Shown: positions 20,186 to 28,528, numbered from the stretch's first letter. The stretch: 64,000 nt of DNA from Streptomyces sp. T12 (GCF_028736035.1 NZ_CP117866.1:7254001-7318000), one strand, 5' to 3'. Made by a program: numbers and translations. Notes: a model not told the origin generated them from the sequence alone.

Positions 20186-21775
20186 TCAGCCCTCCACGAG
20201 TGCTTTGTTCTCAGGGTTGTCGGGGTCGGCGTCGGGGTCGGGGTGGGTGTCGGGGTCGGGGTTGGCGCGGTGCCTGGCCGGATCCTCGGGGGCACCGGGG
20301 CGTCCGCCGTCCCCGGAGTCGTCTTCGCAGGTCACGGCGTTGTCGCCGCCCCCGTTTCCCCCGCCGTCCCCGTCGCCCGTACCGTCCCCGCCCGACTCGG
20401 CATCGATGTCGGGCAGCAGCGAGTCGATCTCCCGCACCGTGCGCCGGGTCATGCTCAGCACCCCGACGGCGATGCCGCACAGGCCGGCGATGAGCAGCAT
20501 GGCCGCCATGCCGCTGCCCGGCCGGTCGCCGACGAGCGGCCCGAGCACCACGAAGATCCCGGTGCCGTCCGCGGCCTGCGGTTCGAAGACATGGTCGGCG
20601 AGCGGCCCGGAGACCGCGGTGGCCAGCGGGACGGAGATCTGCGACAGGAACATCACGGCGCCGAAGACCCGGCCGTGCCACTCCTGAGGAACCTTCGTCT
20701 GCACGATCGCCTGCATCGTGCCGTTGATCATCGGCATGAGCGCCGCGCCCACGAGAATGGCCGCGCACCAGCCGACCACACCGCCCGCGAGCGCCATGGC
20801 CACCTGGGCGGACAGGCACATGCCGATGATCCCGAGCAGCATGCCCCGCGCCCGGTTCTTCGGCCCGCTCCAGGCCGCCATCAGCAGCCCGCCCGCGAGC
20901 CCGCCGACACCGATCGCCGTGTTGACGCTCGCCAGCGCCGACGTCTCGCCGCCGGACCGGGCCAGCACCATGGGCTGTACGGCGGCGAAGCCGAAGACCA
21001 TGACCAGGTTGACCACGCAGAAGGCCAGCATCAGATCGCGCAGGCTCGGATACCGGAAGAGGAACCGCATCCCCTCGACGGCCTCCGCGACGAGCTTCTT
21101 GCGCGGCCCGCCCGCCGGCTTCTTGGCGGGGCCGTCGTCCCCCCGCATCGGTACGACCCGGATGGCGGCCAGCGCGAGAGCGAAGCTCACCAGGTCGGCG
21201 ACGAGGATGAAACCGAGCCCGGAGAACGCCACCAGGAGCCCGCCCAGCGCCGGACCACCGACGTCCGCCGTGCTCTTGGCGCTCGCCAGCAGACTGTTGG
21301 CCCGCTGCAGTTGCCCCTTGTCCACCAGCAGCGGCACGGCGGCGCCCAGCGCCGGGAACTGGAACGCGGCGGCGCTGCCGAGCAGCATGACGGCCGCGTA
21401 GACCTCCCAGGTGTGCAGCCCTCCGGTGAAGTGCAGGACGCTGAGCAGCGCCACGATCAGCAGTCCGCCACCGTCCGCGAGCTGCAGCGCCGTACGCCGG
21501 CTGATCCGGTCGACGAAGGCTCCGGCAAGTGGGCTGAGCAGCACCTGGGGGAGCAGCGCGCAGAGCGACAGCGTGGTCAGCGCCGTGGCCCGGCCGGTGG
21601 CCGACCATGTCTCGAAGACGAAGGCGAACCGCAGAACGGAATTGCCGACCAGGGATATCGCCTGCCCGCTCCAGACGAGCATGAAGGGACCCATACCGAC
21701 GAACCGGCCTGGCCTTCCCCCGTTACGTCCCCCGTCATGCGCGGTGTCGTCAAGCGAGCGCGCCGAATCGGCCAC
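20186..21775 (-). CDS. MFS exporter (EntS-like), first gene of the NRPS operon
   Basis: A 529-residue major facilitator with about 12 hydrophobic segments, of the kind that exports siderophores or peptide antibiotics (enterobactin exporter/MFS_3 type). PLAGAFVDRISRR after the second segment is the typical loop motif. It probably exports the operon product and gives self-protection. The GTG start is preceded by a GGGGG tract 8 bases away; it is the first gene of the leftward operon. Odd feature: a long non-membrane C-terminal tail of about 80 residues rich in Gly and Asp, ending in Asp-Pro repeats, whose codons also carry the MbtH ribosome site. The substrate is inferred from context only. Confidence 0.9.
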   Translation of the reverse strand: MADSARSLDDTAHDGGRNGGRPGRFVGMGPFMLVWSGQAISLVGNSVLRFAFVFETWSATGRATALTTLSLCALLPQVLLSPLAGAFVDRISRRTALQLADGGGLLIVALLSVLHFTGGLHTWEVYAAVMLLGSAAAFQFPALGAAVPLLVDKGQLQRANSLLASAKSTADVGGPALGGLLVAFSGLGFILVADLVSFALALAAIRVVPMRGDDGPAKKPAGGPRKKLVAEAVEGMRFLFRYPSLRDLMLAFCVVNLVMVFGFAAVQPMVLARSGGETSALASVNTAIGVGGLAGGLLMAAWSGPKNRARGMLLGIIGMCLSAQVAMALAGGVVGWCAAILVGAALMPMINGTMQAIVQTKVPQEWHGRVFGAVMFLSQISVPLATAVSGPLADHVFEPQAADGTGIFVVLGPLVGDRPGSGMAAMLLIAGLCGIAVGVLSMTRRTVREIDSLLPDIDAESGGDGTGDGDGGGNGGGDNAVTCEDDSGDGGRPGAPEDPARHRANPDPDTHPDPDADPDNPENKALVEG

Positions 21776-22136
21776 GTGCGTACCCCCGTCGAATGTGACT
21801 TCCGACCGAGAACCCTAGTTCGAACTGGCGCGTCGCACAGCCCGATCATGAATCGCGGCCGAGAAGCCCTCACGGATACCGTCCCCCGACCGTGAGGGCC
21901 GCGCGCTGACGGGCCCCGGACGCGGCCACCTCGTAGGCACCTACGAATATTTGACGCCACAACGACAAATCGGTTCGGGCGACGGCCTGTCCAGGCGTCT
22001 TGTCGAGCTGTCTCCCCGTCAGGGTGTCATTCTTCCGGTGGTTGACAGACGGACTGGCCTGACCAACTGCCGCCTCCCTAGGATGTGTTGTCGGGCGAGG
22101 TGATCTCCTCGACCGGCCCTGCCACTGGGGGAAACG
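21776..22136. other. Divergent intergenic region, NRPS operon / methyltransferase
   Basis: The 361 bases between two divergent starts must hold promoters for both. A TTGACA occurs near 22043 and TAGGAT near 22080 on the plus strand, but their spacing does not make a normal promoter. No gene and no clear operator is seen. The part around 21940-21975 is AT-richer than its surroundings. Confidence 0.5.
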
Positions 22137-22955
22137 ATGGAGCCTGGAAAGCCGCTGTCCAAGTCGATCGATGCCACGATTCCGACAGCCGCGCGCATGT
22201 ACGACTACTACCTCGGCGGCAAGGACAACTACGCGTCCGACCGAGCCGCCTGCGAACAGCTGGACAAGGTCGTCCCCAGTACCCGCGCCCTCGCGCTGAA
22301 CAACCGGCGCTTCCTGCAGCGGGTGGTCGGGACGCTGGCCCAGGACTACGGCATCCGGCAGTTCCTCGACCACGGCTCCGGCCTGCCCACCCAGAACAAC
22401 GTCCACCAGGTCGCGCAGGCCATCGACCCGTCCTCGCGCGTGGTGTACGTCGACAACGACCCGATGGTCCTGGTCCACGGCCGCGCCCTGCTGGAGCAGA
22501 ACGAGAACACCGCCGTCATCCACGCCGACATGCGCGACACCGACGGCATCTTCTCTCACGCGGACACCAAGCGCCTGATCGACTTCTCGCAGCCGGTGGC
22601 CGTGCTGTTCAACTCGGTGTTCCACTGCATCCCCGACAGCGACACCGACGGCCCGCTCGCCGTGGCCCGCCGCGTGGCCGAGCGACTCGTGCCCGGCAGC
22701 TACCTGGTGATGTGCCAGCTGGTCAGCGAGGACCCCGAGGTCCGCGAGTTCGTCACCAACTTCATGGACCAGGCGACGCAGGGGCACTGGGGCCGGGTGC
22801 GCCAGGAGAAGGACGTGGCGCAGCTGTTCGAGGGCCTGGACATCCTGGACCCGGGCCTGGTGGAGGTCTCCACCTGGCGTCCCGACACCGAGGTGGCACC
22901 GCGCCAACTCACCCAGGAGTGGATCGAGTTCGGCGGCGTCGGCCGACTGCCGTAG
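22137..22955 (+). CDS. SAM-dependent methyltransferase of the DUF574 type
   Basis: A 272-residue protein of the actinomycete SAM-dependent methyltransferase family PF04672 (DUF574). The opening IPTAARMYDYYLGGKDNY is the family signature; FLDHGSGLPTQNNVHQ is the SAM-binding loop and VVYVDNDPMVL the acidic strand that holds the ribose. Members are abundant in Streptomyces, often near WhiJ-like regulators and ATPases as here, but their substrates are mostly unknown. It is convergent with the helix-turn-helix gene, with 12 bases between the stops. It could also be a tailoring enzyme for the neighbouring NRPS operon, but its divergent orientation and family context favour the regulatory group. Confidence 0.88.
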   Translation: MEPGKPLSKSIDATIPTAARMYDYYLGGKDNYASDRAACEQLDKVVPSTRALALNNRRFLQRVVGTLAQDYGIRQFLDHGSGLPTQNNVHQVAQAIDPSSRVVYVDNDPMVLVHGRALLEQNENTAVIHADMRDTDGIFSHADTKRLIDFSQPVAVLFNSVFHCIPDSDTDGPLAVARRVAERLVPGSYLVMCQLVSEDPEVREFVTNFMDQATQGHWGRVRQEKDVAQLFEGLDILDPGLVEVSTWRPDTEVAPRQLTQEWIEFGGVGRLP

Positions 22956-22967
22956 CGCAGCGCCGAC

Positions 22968-23888
22968 CTACGGGGCAGGTGCGTACCGGGCCTTCGTCTC
23001 ACGCAGTCGCTGCAGCGACTCGCGCGGGTTGAGGGCCTCGTCGCCCAGCCGGTCCAGGGCGATCCGGTACTCCTCCGTCTCGTCCTGGTCCTCCAGGAAG
23101 GCGGCGCTCTTGATGTGCTCCAGATAGACGATGTCGGGCAGATCGACGCCGCCGAAGCGTAGATAGGTGACGGGGATGGCGGGCGCGGAGGCGTTGGTCA
23201 CGTCCAACGGCACGATCTGCAGGGTCACATGGGGGCGCCGGGCCATCTCCTCCAGATGGTCCAGCTGCTCACGCATCACCTCGCGGCTGCCCAGCATCCG
23301 CAGCAGCACCGACTCGTCGACGATCGCCCACAGCTGAGGCCCGCCTGGCCGATGCAGCAGTTCCCGCCGCCGCATCCTCAGCTCGACGCGCCGCTCCACC
23401 TCACGGCTGGGCGCCGACGGCAGCCCGCGCTCCACCACGGCCCGGGTGTAGGCCTCGGTCTGCAGCAGGCCCGGCACGTACTGGATCTCGAAGGTACGGA
23501 TGGCGGTCGCGGCCTCCTGCAACCCGACCAGCCGGTCGAACCACTCCGGCATCAGCCGCTTGTCATAGCGCTGCCACCACCCGGGCTCACCGGCCCGCCG
23601 CAGCAACTGCAGCAGCACCGAGGACTCGTACTCCTCGGCCCGGTACAACTCCAGCAGCGCACGCACGTCGACCTCCGTGGGCGGCCGACGGCCCTTGCCC
23701 GCCTCGATGCGCGACAGCTTCGCCGGACTGAACCCGACGGCGCGTGCCGCCTGGTCCTGGGAGAGCCCGAAGTCCTCGCGGATACCCGCCAGCTGGACGC
23801 CGACCAGCATCTTCAGCAGGGTCGGCGCGGGCTCGGACCGGTTCAGATACGGTTCGAGGCGGGAGATGCGAGGCGACTCGGCGGACAT
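22968..23888 (-). CDS. WhiJ-like helix-turn-helix regulator (XRE + DUF5753)
   Basis: A 306-residue DNA-binding regulator. Residues about 27-85 form an XRE-type helix-turn-helix (REDFGLSQDQAARAVGFSPAKLSRIEAGK). The remainder matches the DUF5753 region of WhiJ-like proteins, with EIQYVPGLLQTEAYTRAVV and the late VTYLRF and VYLEH segments. Such proteins pair with a small DUF397 protein, which is encoded just upstream on the same strand (24040-24270), and control development or antibiotic genes in Streptomyces. The likely target is the GCAATTTC inverted repeat at 24362-24381. ATG start. Family certain; target inferred. Confidence 0.93.
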   Translation of the reverse strand: MSAESPRISRLEPYLNRSEPAPTLLKMLVGVQLAGIREDFGLSQDQAARAVGFSPAKLSRIEAGKGRRPPTEVDVRALLELYRAEEYESSVLLQLLRRAGEPGWWQRYDKRLMPEWFDRLVGLQEAATAIRTFEIQYVPGLLQTEAYTRAVVERGLPSAPSREVERRVELRMRRRELLHRPGGPQLWAIVDESVLLRMLGSREVMREQLDHLEEMARRPHVTLQIVPLDVTNASAPAIPVTYLRFGGVDLPDIVYLEHIKSAAFLEDQDETEEYRIALDRLGDEALNPRESLQRLRETKARYAPAP

Positions 23889-24039
23889 CCTGACTCCCCG
23901 TAGACCGGCATACGACAGACCGCATTATCGCATCCCGCCGCCTCGCGCCGCCTGAACCGGCACAAGTAAGGGGCACAACTTCCGCTTCGCAGCGGCCCCC
24001 TGGCTTCTGCGGATGGACGACCGCGCACGGCGGCCCGGG

Positions 24040-24270
24040 TCAGACCAGGTGGTCGAACTCTCCTTCCTTCGCGCCCGCCAGGAAGGCGGCGATCTCGGCC
24101 GGTGTGTAGACGAGGGCCGGCCCGTCGGGGTCGCGGGAGTTGCGCATCGCGACGCTGCCGTCGCCCAAGGGGGCCACCTCGACGCAGTTGCCCTCGGCAT
24201 TGCTGTGCCGGCTCTTGGTCCAGCGGACGCCCAACGAGCTTGCCCGCACGCCGTTCGGTGCTGTTGGCAC
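24040..24270 (-). CDS. DUF397 small partner protein
   Basis: A 76-residue DUF397 protein. Motifs WTKSRHSNAEGNCVEVA, VAMRNSRDPDGPALVYTPAEIAAFLAG are the full family core. DUF397 proteins are encoded beside WhiJ-like regulators and are thought to modulate their DNA binding, possibly as an antitoxin-like partner. I chose the GTG at 24270 because AAGGAG lies 6 bases upstream; a GTG at 24288 is in frame but would put that ribosome site inside the gene. It is about 150 bases upstream of the regulator on the same strand and divergent from the ATPase gene. Confidence 0.9.
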   Translation of the reverse strand: MPTAPNGVRASSLGVRWTKSRHSNAEGNCVEVAPLGDGSVAMRNSRDPDGPALVYTPAEIAAFLAGAKEGEFDHLV

Positions 24271-24361
24271 TGCACTCTCCTTGCTCACGTTCCGCCACGT
24301 GTACGCCCCACCGCCCCGGCGGGTCCGAGGGCATCACGTGCTCTGCGTCGACACCGCTCGC

Positions 24362-24381
24362 GCAATTTCCCGTGAAATTGC
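24362..24381. promoter_or_regulatory. Palindromic operator candidate between DUF397 and ATPase genes
   Basis: GCAATTTC CCGT GAAATTGC is a perfect inverted repeat with 8-bp arms and a 4-bp centre. It stands in the 197-bp divergent region between the DUF397 gene and the ATPase gene, and its AT-rich arms stand out in GC-rich DNA. The neighbouring WhiJ-like regulator is the most likely ligand. Inference from position and symmetry only. Confidence 0.55.
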
Positions 24382-24467
24382 ACGGAGGCGCCGTCGGCGT
24401 GGATAATAGTCCGTGGCGTCAACTGCAGCGCGGACGCCCCGCCTTGACCGTGTATCAGGGAGACGTT

Positions 24468-25031
24468 GTGTCCTTACCTGCGTACGAAGGGCTTCGACTG
24501 CCCGGTAGCGCTGCATCCCCTGCGGAGTGGACCGGGTCACCGGCAGCGCACCCCGGCACCCCGGGCCGGGCCCATCTCACCAGGCCCGAACCCCCGCGCA
24601 CCTCGCCCCGCTCGGCCGCCCTGCGCCTCGTCGGCGCCGAACAGGGTTGCTGCCAGGCCCGCGACTTCGTCCGTCGCACCCTCGGTGACTGGGCCCTCGA
24701 CCACTGCAGCGCCGACGCCCTCATGGTGGTCACCGAGCTGGCCGCCAACGCCGTACTGCACGCGGCCCCGCACTCCGCGCCCCACCCCTTGGCCGCCGGT
24801 GAGCCCGAGATCTGGCTCAGGCTCAGCCTCCGCCGCCCCGCCCACCTGGTCTGCGCCGTCACCGACCCGAGCGACAACCCGCCCGTGTACCCGCACACCA
24901 GCGACCCCCTCGACGAGCACGGCCGCGGGCTGCGCATCATCGACGCCCTGTCCGAGCACTGGGGCTGGACCCGACGGCAGCCCAACGGCAAGACGGTCTG
25001 GGCGATGCTCCCCACCGGCAGCCAGGTCTGA
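24468..25031 (+). CDS. ATP-binding protein, RsbW/anti-sigma-like HATPase
   Basis: A 187-residue GHKL ATPase domain protein. Residues about 70-185 hold the N box (VTELAANAVLHA), the DPS segment and the G box (DEHGRGLRIIDALSEHWGW). In Streptomyces such single-domain proteins are encoded next to WhiJ/DUF397 pairs and may act as anti-sigma-like kinases. I chose the GTG at 24468, which has GGGAG 7 bases upstream. The third codon is TTA (24474-24476), the rare leucine codon read by the bldA tRNA, so expression may depend on development. The first 50 residues are Pro-rich and low complexity. Confidence 0.88.
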   Translation: MSLPAYEGLRLPGSAASPAEWTGSPAAHPGTPGRAHLTRPEPPRTSPRSAALRLVGAEQGCCQARDFVRRTLGDWALDHCSADALMVVTELAANAVLHAAPHSAPHPLAAGEPEIWLRLSLRRPAHLVCAVTDPSDNPPVYPHTSDPLDEHGRGLRIIDALSEHWGWTRRQPNGKTVWAMLPTGSQV

Positions 25032-25184
25032 TCCACCCATAAGCGCCCTCGTCCACGCCGCCAAATTCAGGCTGCCTCGGGCGGCGGTGTAACGCGCACG
25101 CGTTTCCTTGGCGCAGAACCAGGTAGAAGCGGTCACCCTCGACGGCCGAATTTCGGCTTCGCGGGGTGACCCGTCCGCCCAGCA

Positions 25185-25439
25185 ATGCGCCAGAACGGAT
25201 TTCTCGTGAACACCGACCCGGTTTCCGGACACCGGAAGGACGGCCGGCCCGCAGGCCCCGACCACTCCCTGCGCAACCAGGCCGCCGCACACGCAACGCC
25301 GGACCGGCTCGGTGGATGGGCACAGGACATTTTCACAACGGGCACAGAGGGCCTACGCATCATCCTCAATTACGGCACCCCGGCCGCCCGTTATCTGCTC
25401 CCCGGGCGCGGAATTGCCGCCCGATTCCACAGGGCCTGA
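25185..25439 (+). CDS. Small hypothetical protein
   Basis: An 84-residue frame with GC-rich third codon positions, fitting a real gene. I do not recognise it. The C-terminal half (DIFTTGTEGLRIILNYG) looks like a folded segment. No clear ribosome site precedes the ATG at 25185; a GTG at 25206 is an alternative. It ends 28 bases before the next small gene, so they may be cotranscribed, and both follow the ATPase gene in the same direction. Confidence 0.4.
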   Translation: MRQNGFLVNTDPVSGHRKDGRPAGPDHSLRNQAAAHATPDRLGGWAQDIFTTGTEGLRIILNYGTPAARYLLPGRGIAARFHRA

Positions 25440-25467
25440 CGGCATTACCCAGCGAAGGATCGGCATT

Positions 25468-25671
25468 GTGACACGAAATCCCACCGACAACGATCACCCA
25501 CCGATCTATGAAGAATTGGTGCGTGAACGCGGAGACGCCGTGGCGGAAGCCCAAATGGCAGCCACACACACGCAGAACCAGGCAGCAGAACTCCTGACCG
25601 GTGGAGAAGCGCCCCGCTGGGACCAGCGGGCAGCGCATCCCGGGCATCATCACGAGCCTCGCGTCGGATGA
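25468..25671 (+). CDS. Small hypothetical protein, acidic N-terminal half
   Basis: A 67-residue frame starting with GTG, with AAGGA 8 bases upstream. The first half is acidic and helical in character (IYEELVRERGDAVAEAQ), the end is His-rich. Not recognised. It follows the 84-residue gene by 28 bases in the same direction and is the last gene before the island boundary. Confidence 0.5.
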   Translation: MTRNPTDNDHPPIYEELVRERGDAVAEAQMAATHTQNQAAELLTGGEAPRWDQRAAHPGHHHEPRVG

Positions 25672-26093
25672 TCTGCAGGGCCGGCCCGGGCAGCCTCATA
25701 CGCCGCGGTGAACCGTCCGACGGCGCCCAGAGTCCGCCTTCACACAGCGGGTCTGGGGCATAGGACTCCTCCGAGAACCGGCCCACCCCGGCCGCGGTCG
25801 ACGCAGAACCCGGCCGGCGCCCTGATCGCGCCGAGGACGACGCCGGCGAGGTAGCCCCCCGCGGCCTTGCCGGCGATCCCGGCGGGGGCGGGCGACGGCG
25901 CCCGGCGCCCTCCCCCGCGGGCCGAACACCCCCGACGCAGAGAAACTGAACCCCCTCCGCATCACGGGCGGCCCACAGCGCCACCGCACGTCCTTGAGCG
26001 AACGACAAAGAGCGGGCCCCAGTAACACTGGGTCCCGCTCTCTAATGTCGGCATCCGCCCTGGTCAGCGCAAGATTTCCACTGATTTTCGGCG
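25672..26093. other. Intergenic region at the left outer flank of the island
   Basis: No convincing gene on either strand. Its only clear element is the hairpin at 26009-26041, described separately. Confidence 0.5.
26009..26041 (-). terminator. Hairpin, probable original terminator of tRNA-Arg
   Basis: AGAGCGGGACCCAGT and ACTGGGGCCCGCTCT form a 15-bp stem with one mismatch and a GTT loop, followed on the minus strand by TTTG. It lies about 55 bases beyond the tRNA 3' fragment at 26094-26136, in the orientation of that tRNA. It is best explained as the terminator of the tRNA gene before the island split it away. Confidence 0.6.
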
Positions 26094-26136
26094 AGTGCCC
26101 CCGGCAGGATTCGAACCTGCGCACACGGCTCCGGAG
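26094..26136. repeat. Left attachment site: 43-bp direct repeat of the tRNA-Arg 3' half
   Basis: 43 bases identical to 52247-52289. The block covers the tRNA from the anticodon loop to the 3' end (T arm GGTTCGAATCC on the minus strand) plus two flanking bases. The homology breaks inside the anticodon arm, so this copy cannot make a tRNA. A tRNA 3' half repeated at a distance with the intact gene at the other end is the usual signature of integration by a tyrosine recombinase. Confidence 0.93.
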
Positions 26137-26321
26137 AGCATGCCTAGACGCGTCTAGAAATGCCGTCTGAGCTGTGTGTTCTCCCTTCCGTGCGAGGCGG
26201 TGGAGTGACCTCTATCGCATACCGTGCGCAGAGCGGCTTCGATGCGTTCCGACGGGAGCGGGCCTTGTTGAATTCGATGCTGAAGCGACCTCCAGAGACC
26301 GGCTCTGCAAACGGTGACGAC

Positions 26322-26798
26322 CTAAGACCTGCCTCGGACCCAATCGGTGCAGTGGACCGTCTCGTTGATGCACACGCGCATGTTGATCGAGTAGTCCTCT
26401 GGGATGTCGCCGCTGCCGTCGGGGGATCCCAGGTTGAACGTTTTGGTTCCGTCCGCCGTGCTCACGTAGAATGTGTCCCTGTCCACAAGGAACCCGTCGT
26501 CTGGGTTATACGAGCTGTAGACGCTCATCTCGATCCGGGTCGCGTGTCCATCGGCCAGCCGATCATAAGCGATCAGTTCTTCGCCGTCCGGGTTGAACTT
26601 TGCGTAGTACGCGACGTTGTCGTCGTCGGGGTACAAAAACGCCTCTGCCCACCTCGCACCGCCAGCATCCGTCAGGCTGTCGCCCGAGTAGGTACGCGCG
26701 TGCCAGGTGACCGCATGAGCCGTACCGGCGGCACCCAAGCCGATCACTACCGCCAACGTGGCAGTCGACAGCATCTTGGCCGCCTTGCGTACCTTCAT
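26322..26798 (-). CDS. Secreted protein of unknown function
   Basis: A 158-residue precursor with a Sec signal peptide: MKVRKAAK, a hydrophobic stretch, and a likely cut after AGTAHA. The mature part is about 130 residues, acidic, rich in Tyr and Asp, with two Cys near the end (VCINETVHCTDW) that could form a disulfide. I do not recognise a family. GAAGGAG precedes two adjacent ATGs; the second (26798) has the better spacing. It is the first gene inside the left island end. Its base composition is AT-richer than the surrounding chromosome, which supports acquisition. Confidence 0.75.
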   Translation of the reverse strand: MKVRKAAKMLSTATLAVVIGLGAAGTAHAVTWHARTYSGDSLTDAGGARWAEAFLYPDDDNVAYYAKFNPDGEELIAYDRLADGHATRIEMSVYSSYNPDDGFLVDRDTFYVSTADGTKTFNLGSPDGSGDIPEDYSINMRVCINETVHCTDWVRGRS

Positions 26799-26981
26799 CA
26801 TGTCTCCTTCGTCACTCGGACTTGCCCGAGCTGAAGCCCCCGACCCTGCGCATGGAGGAAACCGCAGTTCATCTGGACCCTTTGCGTCATTCTTGCCATG
26901 CGCATGGTCTCTCATTGGGGCGTCAGACGAACCCTGAAAAGTTTCAGGGTAGATACGGGAAGACCCGCCCCGCAGAGTGGG

Positions 26982-27558
26982 CTACCGGCTGTGGCGGGTT
27001 GCGGAATCCCCAGGGGTGGATGGGGCCGTCACGACGGGCGTCCCGTGTGGGCGCTCGCGCCATGACTGGTCGGCAGGGCTGTTTCCGAAGGCAGGCGGGT
27101 CGGCTTGGGCTATCAGCCAGTCAAGGAGAGGGCCAAGCCCGGGCCACCTCGCGCGTAGCGCGCTTTCCAGCGATTGCCATACGGCGTTGCTGCATGCGCC
27201 GACTGTGCCCAGCAGTGAAGCGCGGTCGAACTCTTGTCGCAGGGGCGCTGGTATGCCGTCGAGGCCGTCGAGCTGGAACGGTCTCCAGGCACTCGCGGAG
27301 TGGATCGACGGTAATGCTTTTGTCGACGGCTCCCACGGTGCCATGACGAGCCACGATACCTATCCATGCGAGCCAACGTGACCGGTCGCGGCCGGACTGG
27401 GCGGGGGCCTCACCGATCAAGAGCACGATGGGCGGTCCGCTGAGAGCTGCGTCGATGTTCAAGCTCTTTGGGCGGGACTTGGTCAGGCGCTGCTCAATTC
27501 TGAACTTGCCCTGGTTGGCGTCGAGTTCGTTCGAGCTCAGAGTCACTATAAAGGCCAC
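26982..27558 (-). pseudogene. Possible frameshifted gene of unknown function
   Basis: Two overlapping minus-strand frames look like parts of one protein. The first (from 27558) reads MAFIVTLSSNELDANQGKF and then WLAWIGIVARHGT; near 27340 sense continues in another frame (SAWRPFQLDGLDGIPAPLRQ, then WPGLGPLLDWLIAQADPPAFG), ending at 26982. Both halves have natural-looking composition, and neither alone looks complete. I do not recognise the protein. The remainder of 26802-27668 shows nothing else. A sequencing error or two unrelated small frames are alternatives. Confidence 0.35.
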
Positions 27559-27668
27559 GCTCGGACCTTATCCCGGTGGCTGCGGCCATGGTCCAGATCG
27601 GAATGACTCCGCGGTTGGCGGCCCTGCGGTGGGGAGCGCCGAAGGGGATCGGTACCGCAGAGCTGACG

Positions 27669-28085
27669 CTAGACCTTGATGACAGTGATGCGAGAACCGC
27701 ACAGGGCGGTTAGGTCCTCGGGGTCCGAGGTGAGAACCGTCGCCGGACCGGGGGCTGCGAGGGCGGTGGCGCCGAGCATGGCGTCGATGGCGTATTTATG
27801 GCCGTGCAGGCCGGCGTCGGCGAGGAGGGCGGCGGCGTGGAGGGCGATGGGTTCGGTGACCGGTTCGATGACGAGGCGGGAGAGGGTCCACTCCAGGGCC
27901 GGGCGGTTGATCCGGGGGTGGACCACTTCCACGAGGGTGGCCGCGGAAGTGATCACCCGCAGGTCGTCGGCGCGAGCGAGGGCGAGCCAACCGGTGACGG
28001 TGCGGTCGCGAAGGACGGCCTTCGCCAGCCCTTCGCTGTCGAGGACGAGGGTGCCGCCGGGGGTAGCGGGGGAGGGGCGGGTCAC
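27669..28085 (-). CDS. PIN-domain toxin, VapC-like
   Basis: A 138-residue PIN-domain ribonuclease. Acidic residues expected for the Mg-binding site are present: Asp in VLDSEGL near the start, Glu in TLVEVVH, Asp in YAIDAMLGA and in TSDPEDL. The GTG start overlaps the stop of the upstream gene as GTGA, the normal arrangement of a toxin-antitoxin operon. It lies close to the left island end, where it may help keep the island in the genome. The family is clear; toxicity is inferred. Confidence 0.85.
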   Translation of the reverse strand: MTRPSPATPGGTLVLDSEGLAKAVLRDRTVTGWLALARADDLRVITSAATLVEVVHPRINRPALEWTLSRLVIEPVTEPIALHAAALLADAGLHGHKYAIDAMLGATALAAPGPATVLTSDPEDLTALCGSRITVIKV

Positions 28086-28354
28086 GCGGCGTTCGCCCCG
28101 CCTTGCGTTTGCTGCTGGCGGGCCTGGTGGAGCTGGTCGCGCAGGGCCTGGATCTCTTCGTCGGTGATGGGCCCGTGCTCGGCCTCGGCGACCTGGATGA
28201 GCTCGTTGAGATTGTCCCGCTCGATCTGGCGCGCGACGGCGGCGGCGACATAGGCAGACAGGCCCGAAGGGCCGCTGCGGGCCCTGGCAGCCTCGGCGAT
28301 GTCGCGGGGCATGGTGATTGAGTACTTTCCGGTAGGGTCACTCATGCTACTCAT
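28082..28354 (-). CDS. Antitoxin partner of the PIN toxin
   Basis: A 90-residue protein with an N-terminal ribbon-helix-helix-like segment (KYSITMPRDIAEAARARSGPSGLSAYVAAAVARQIE) and a charged helical C terminus that would bind the toxin. The order antitoxin then toxin with a GTGA overlap supports the pairing. GGAGG precedes the ATG at 28354; another ATG at 28345 is possible. Antitoxins of this type usually repress their own promoter; no clear operator was found. Confidence 0.82.
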   Translation of the reverse strand: MSSMSDPTGKYSITMPRDIAEAARARSGPSGLSAYVAAAVARQIERDNLNELIQVAEAEHGPITDEEIQALRDQLHQARQQQTQGGANAA

Positions 28355-28528
28355 CCTACCTCCGATCCTCCCCGAGTGGGGCTGGCACAGCGAAGCCGTT
28401 GAGTCGCTCGCTGCGGATGGCTCCAGCCTTGTCTGGGGTGCGCAGAGGGGAGCGCAGCGGCGTCGTTGCTGCCGAGGCTTTATGTGGGCATCCAGGACGT
28501 TCACCTGAACAGAAGGGTGGTGGATGTC

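Noticed and set aside
20185..20295. Thr-Pro repeat protein fused to MbtH
   Set aside because: It is the antisense-frame reading of the exporter's Asp-Pro tail; the MbtH start has its own ribosome site.
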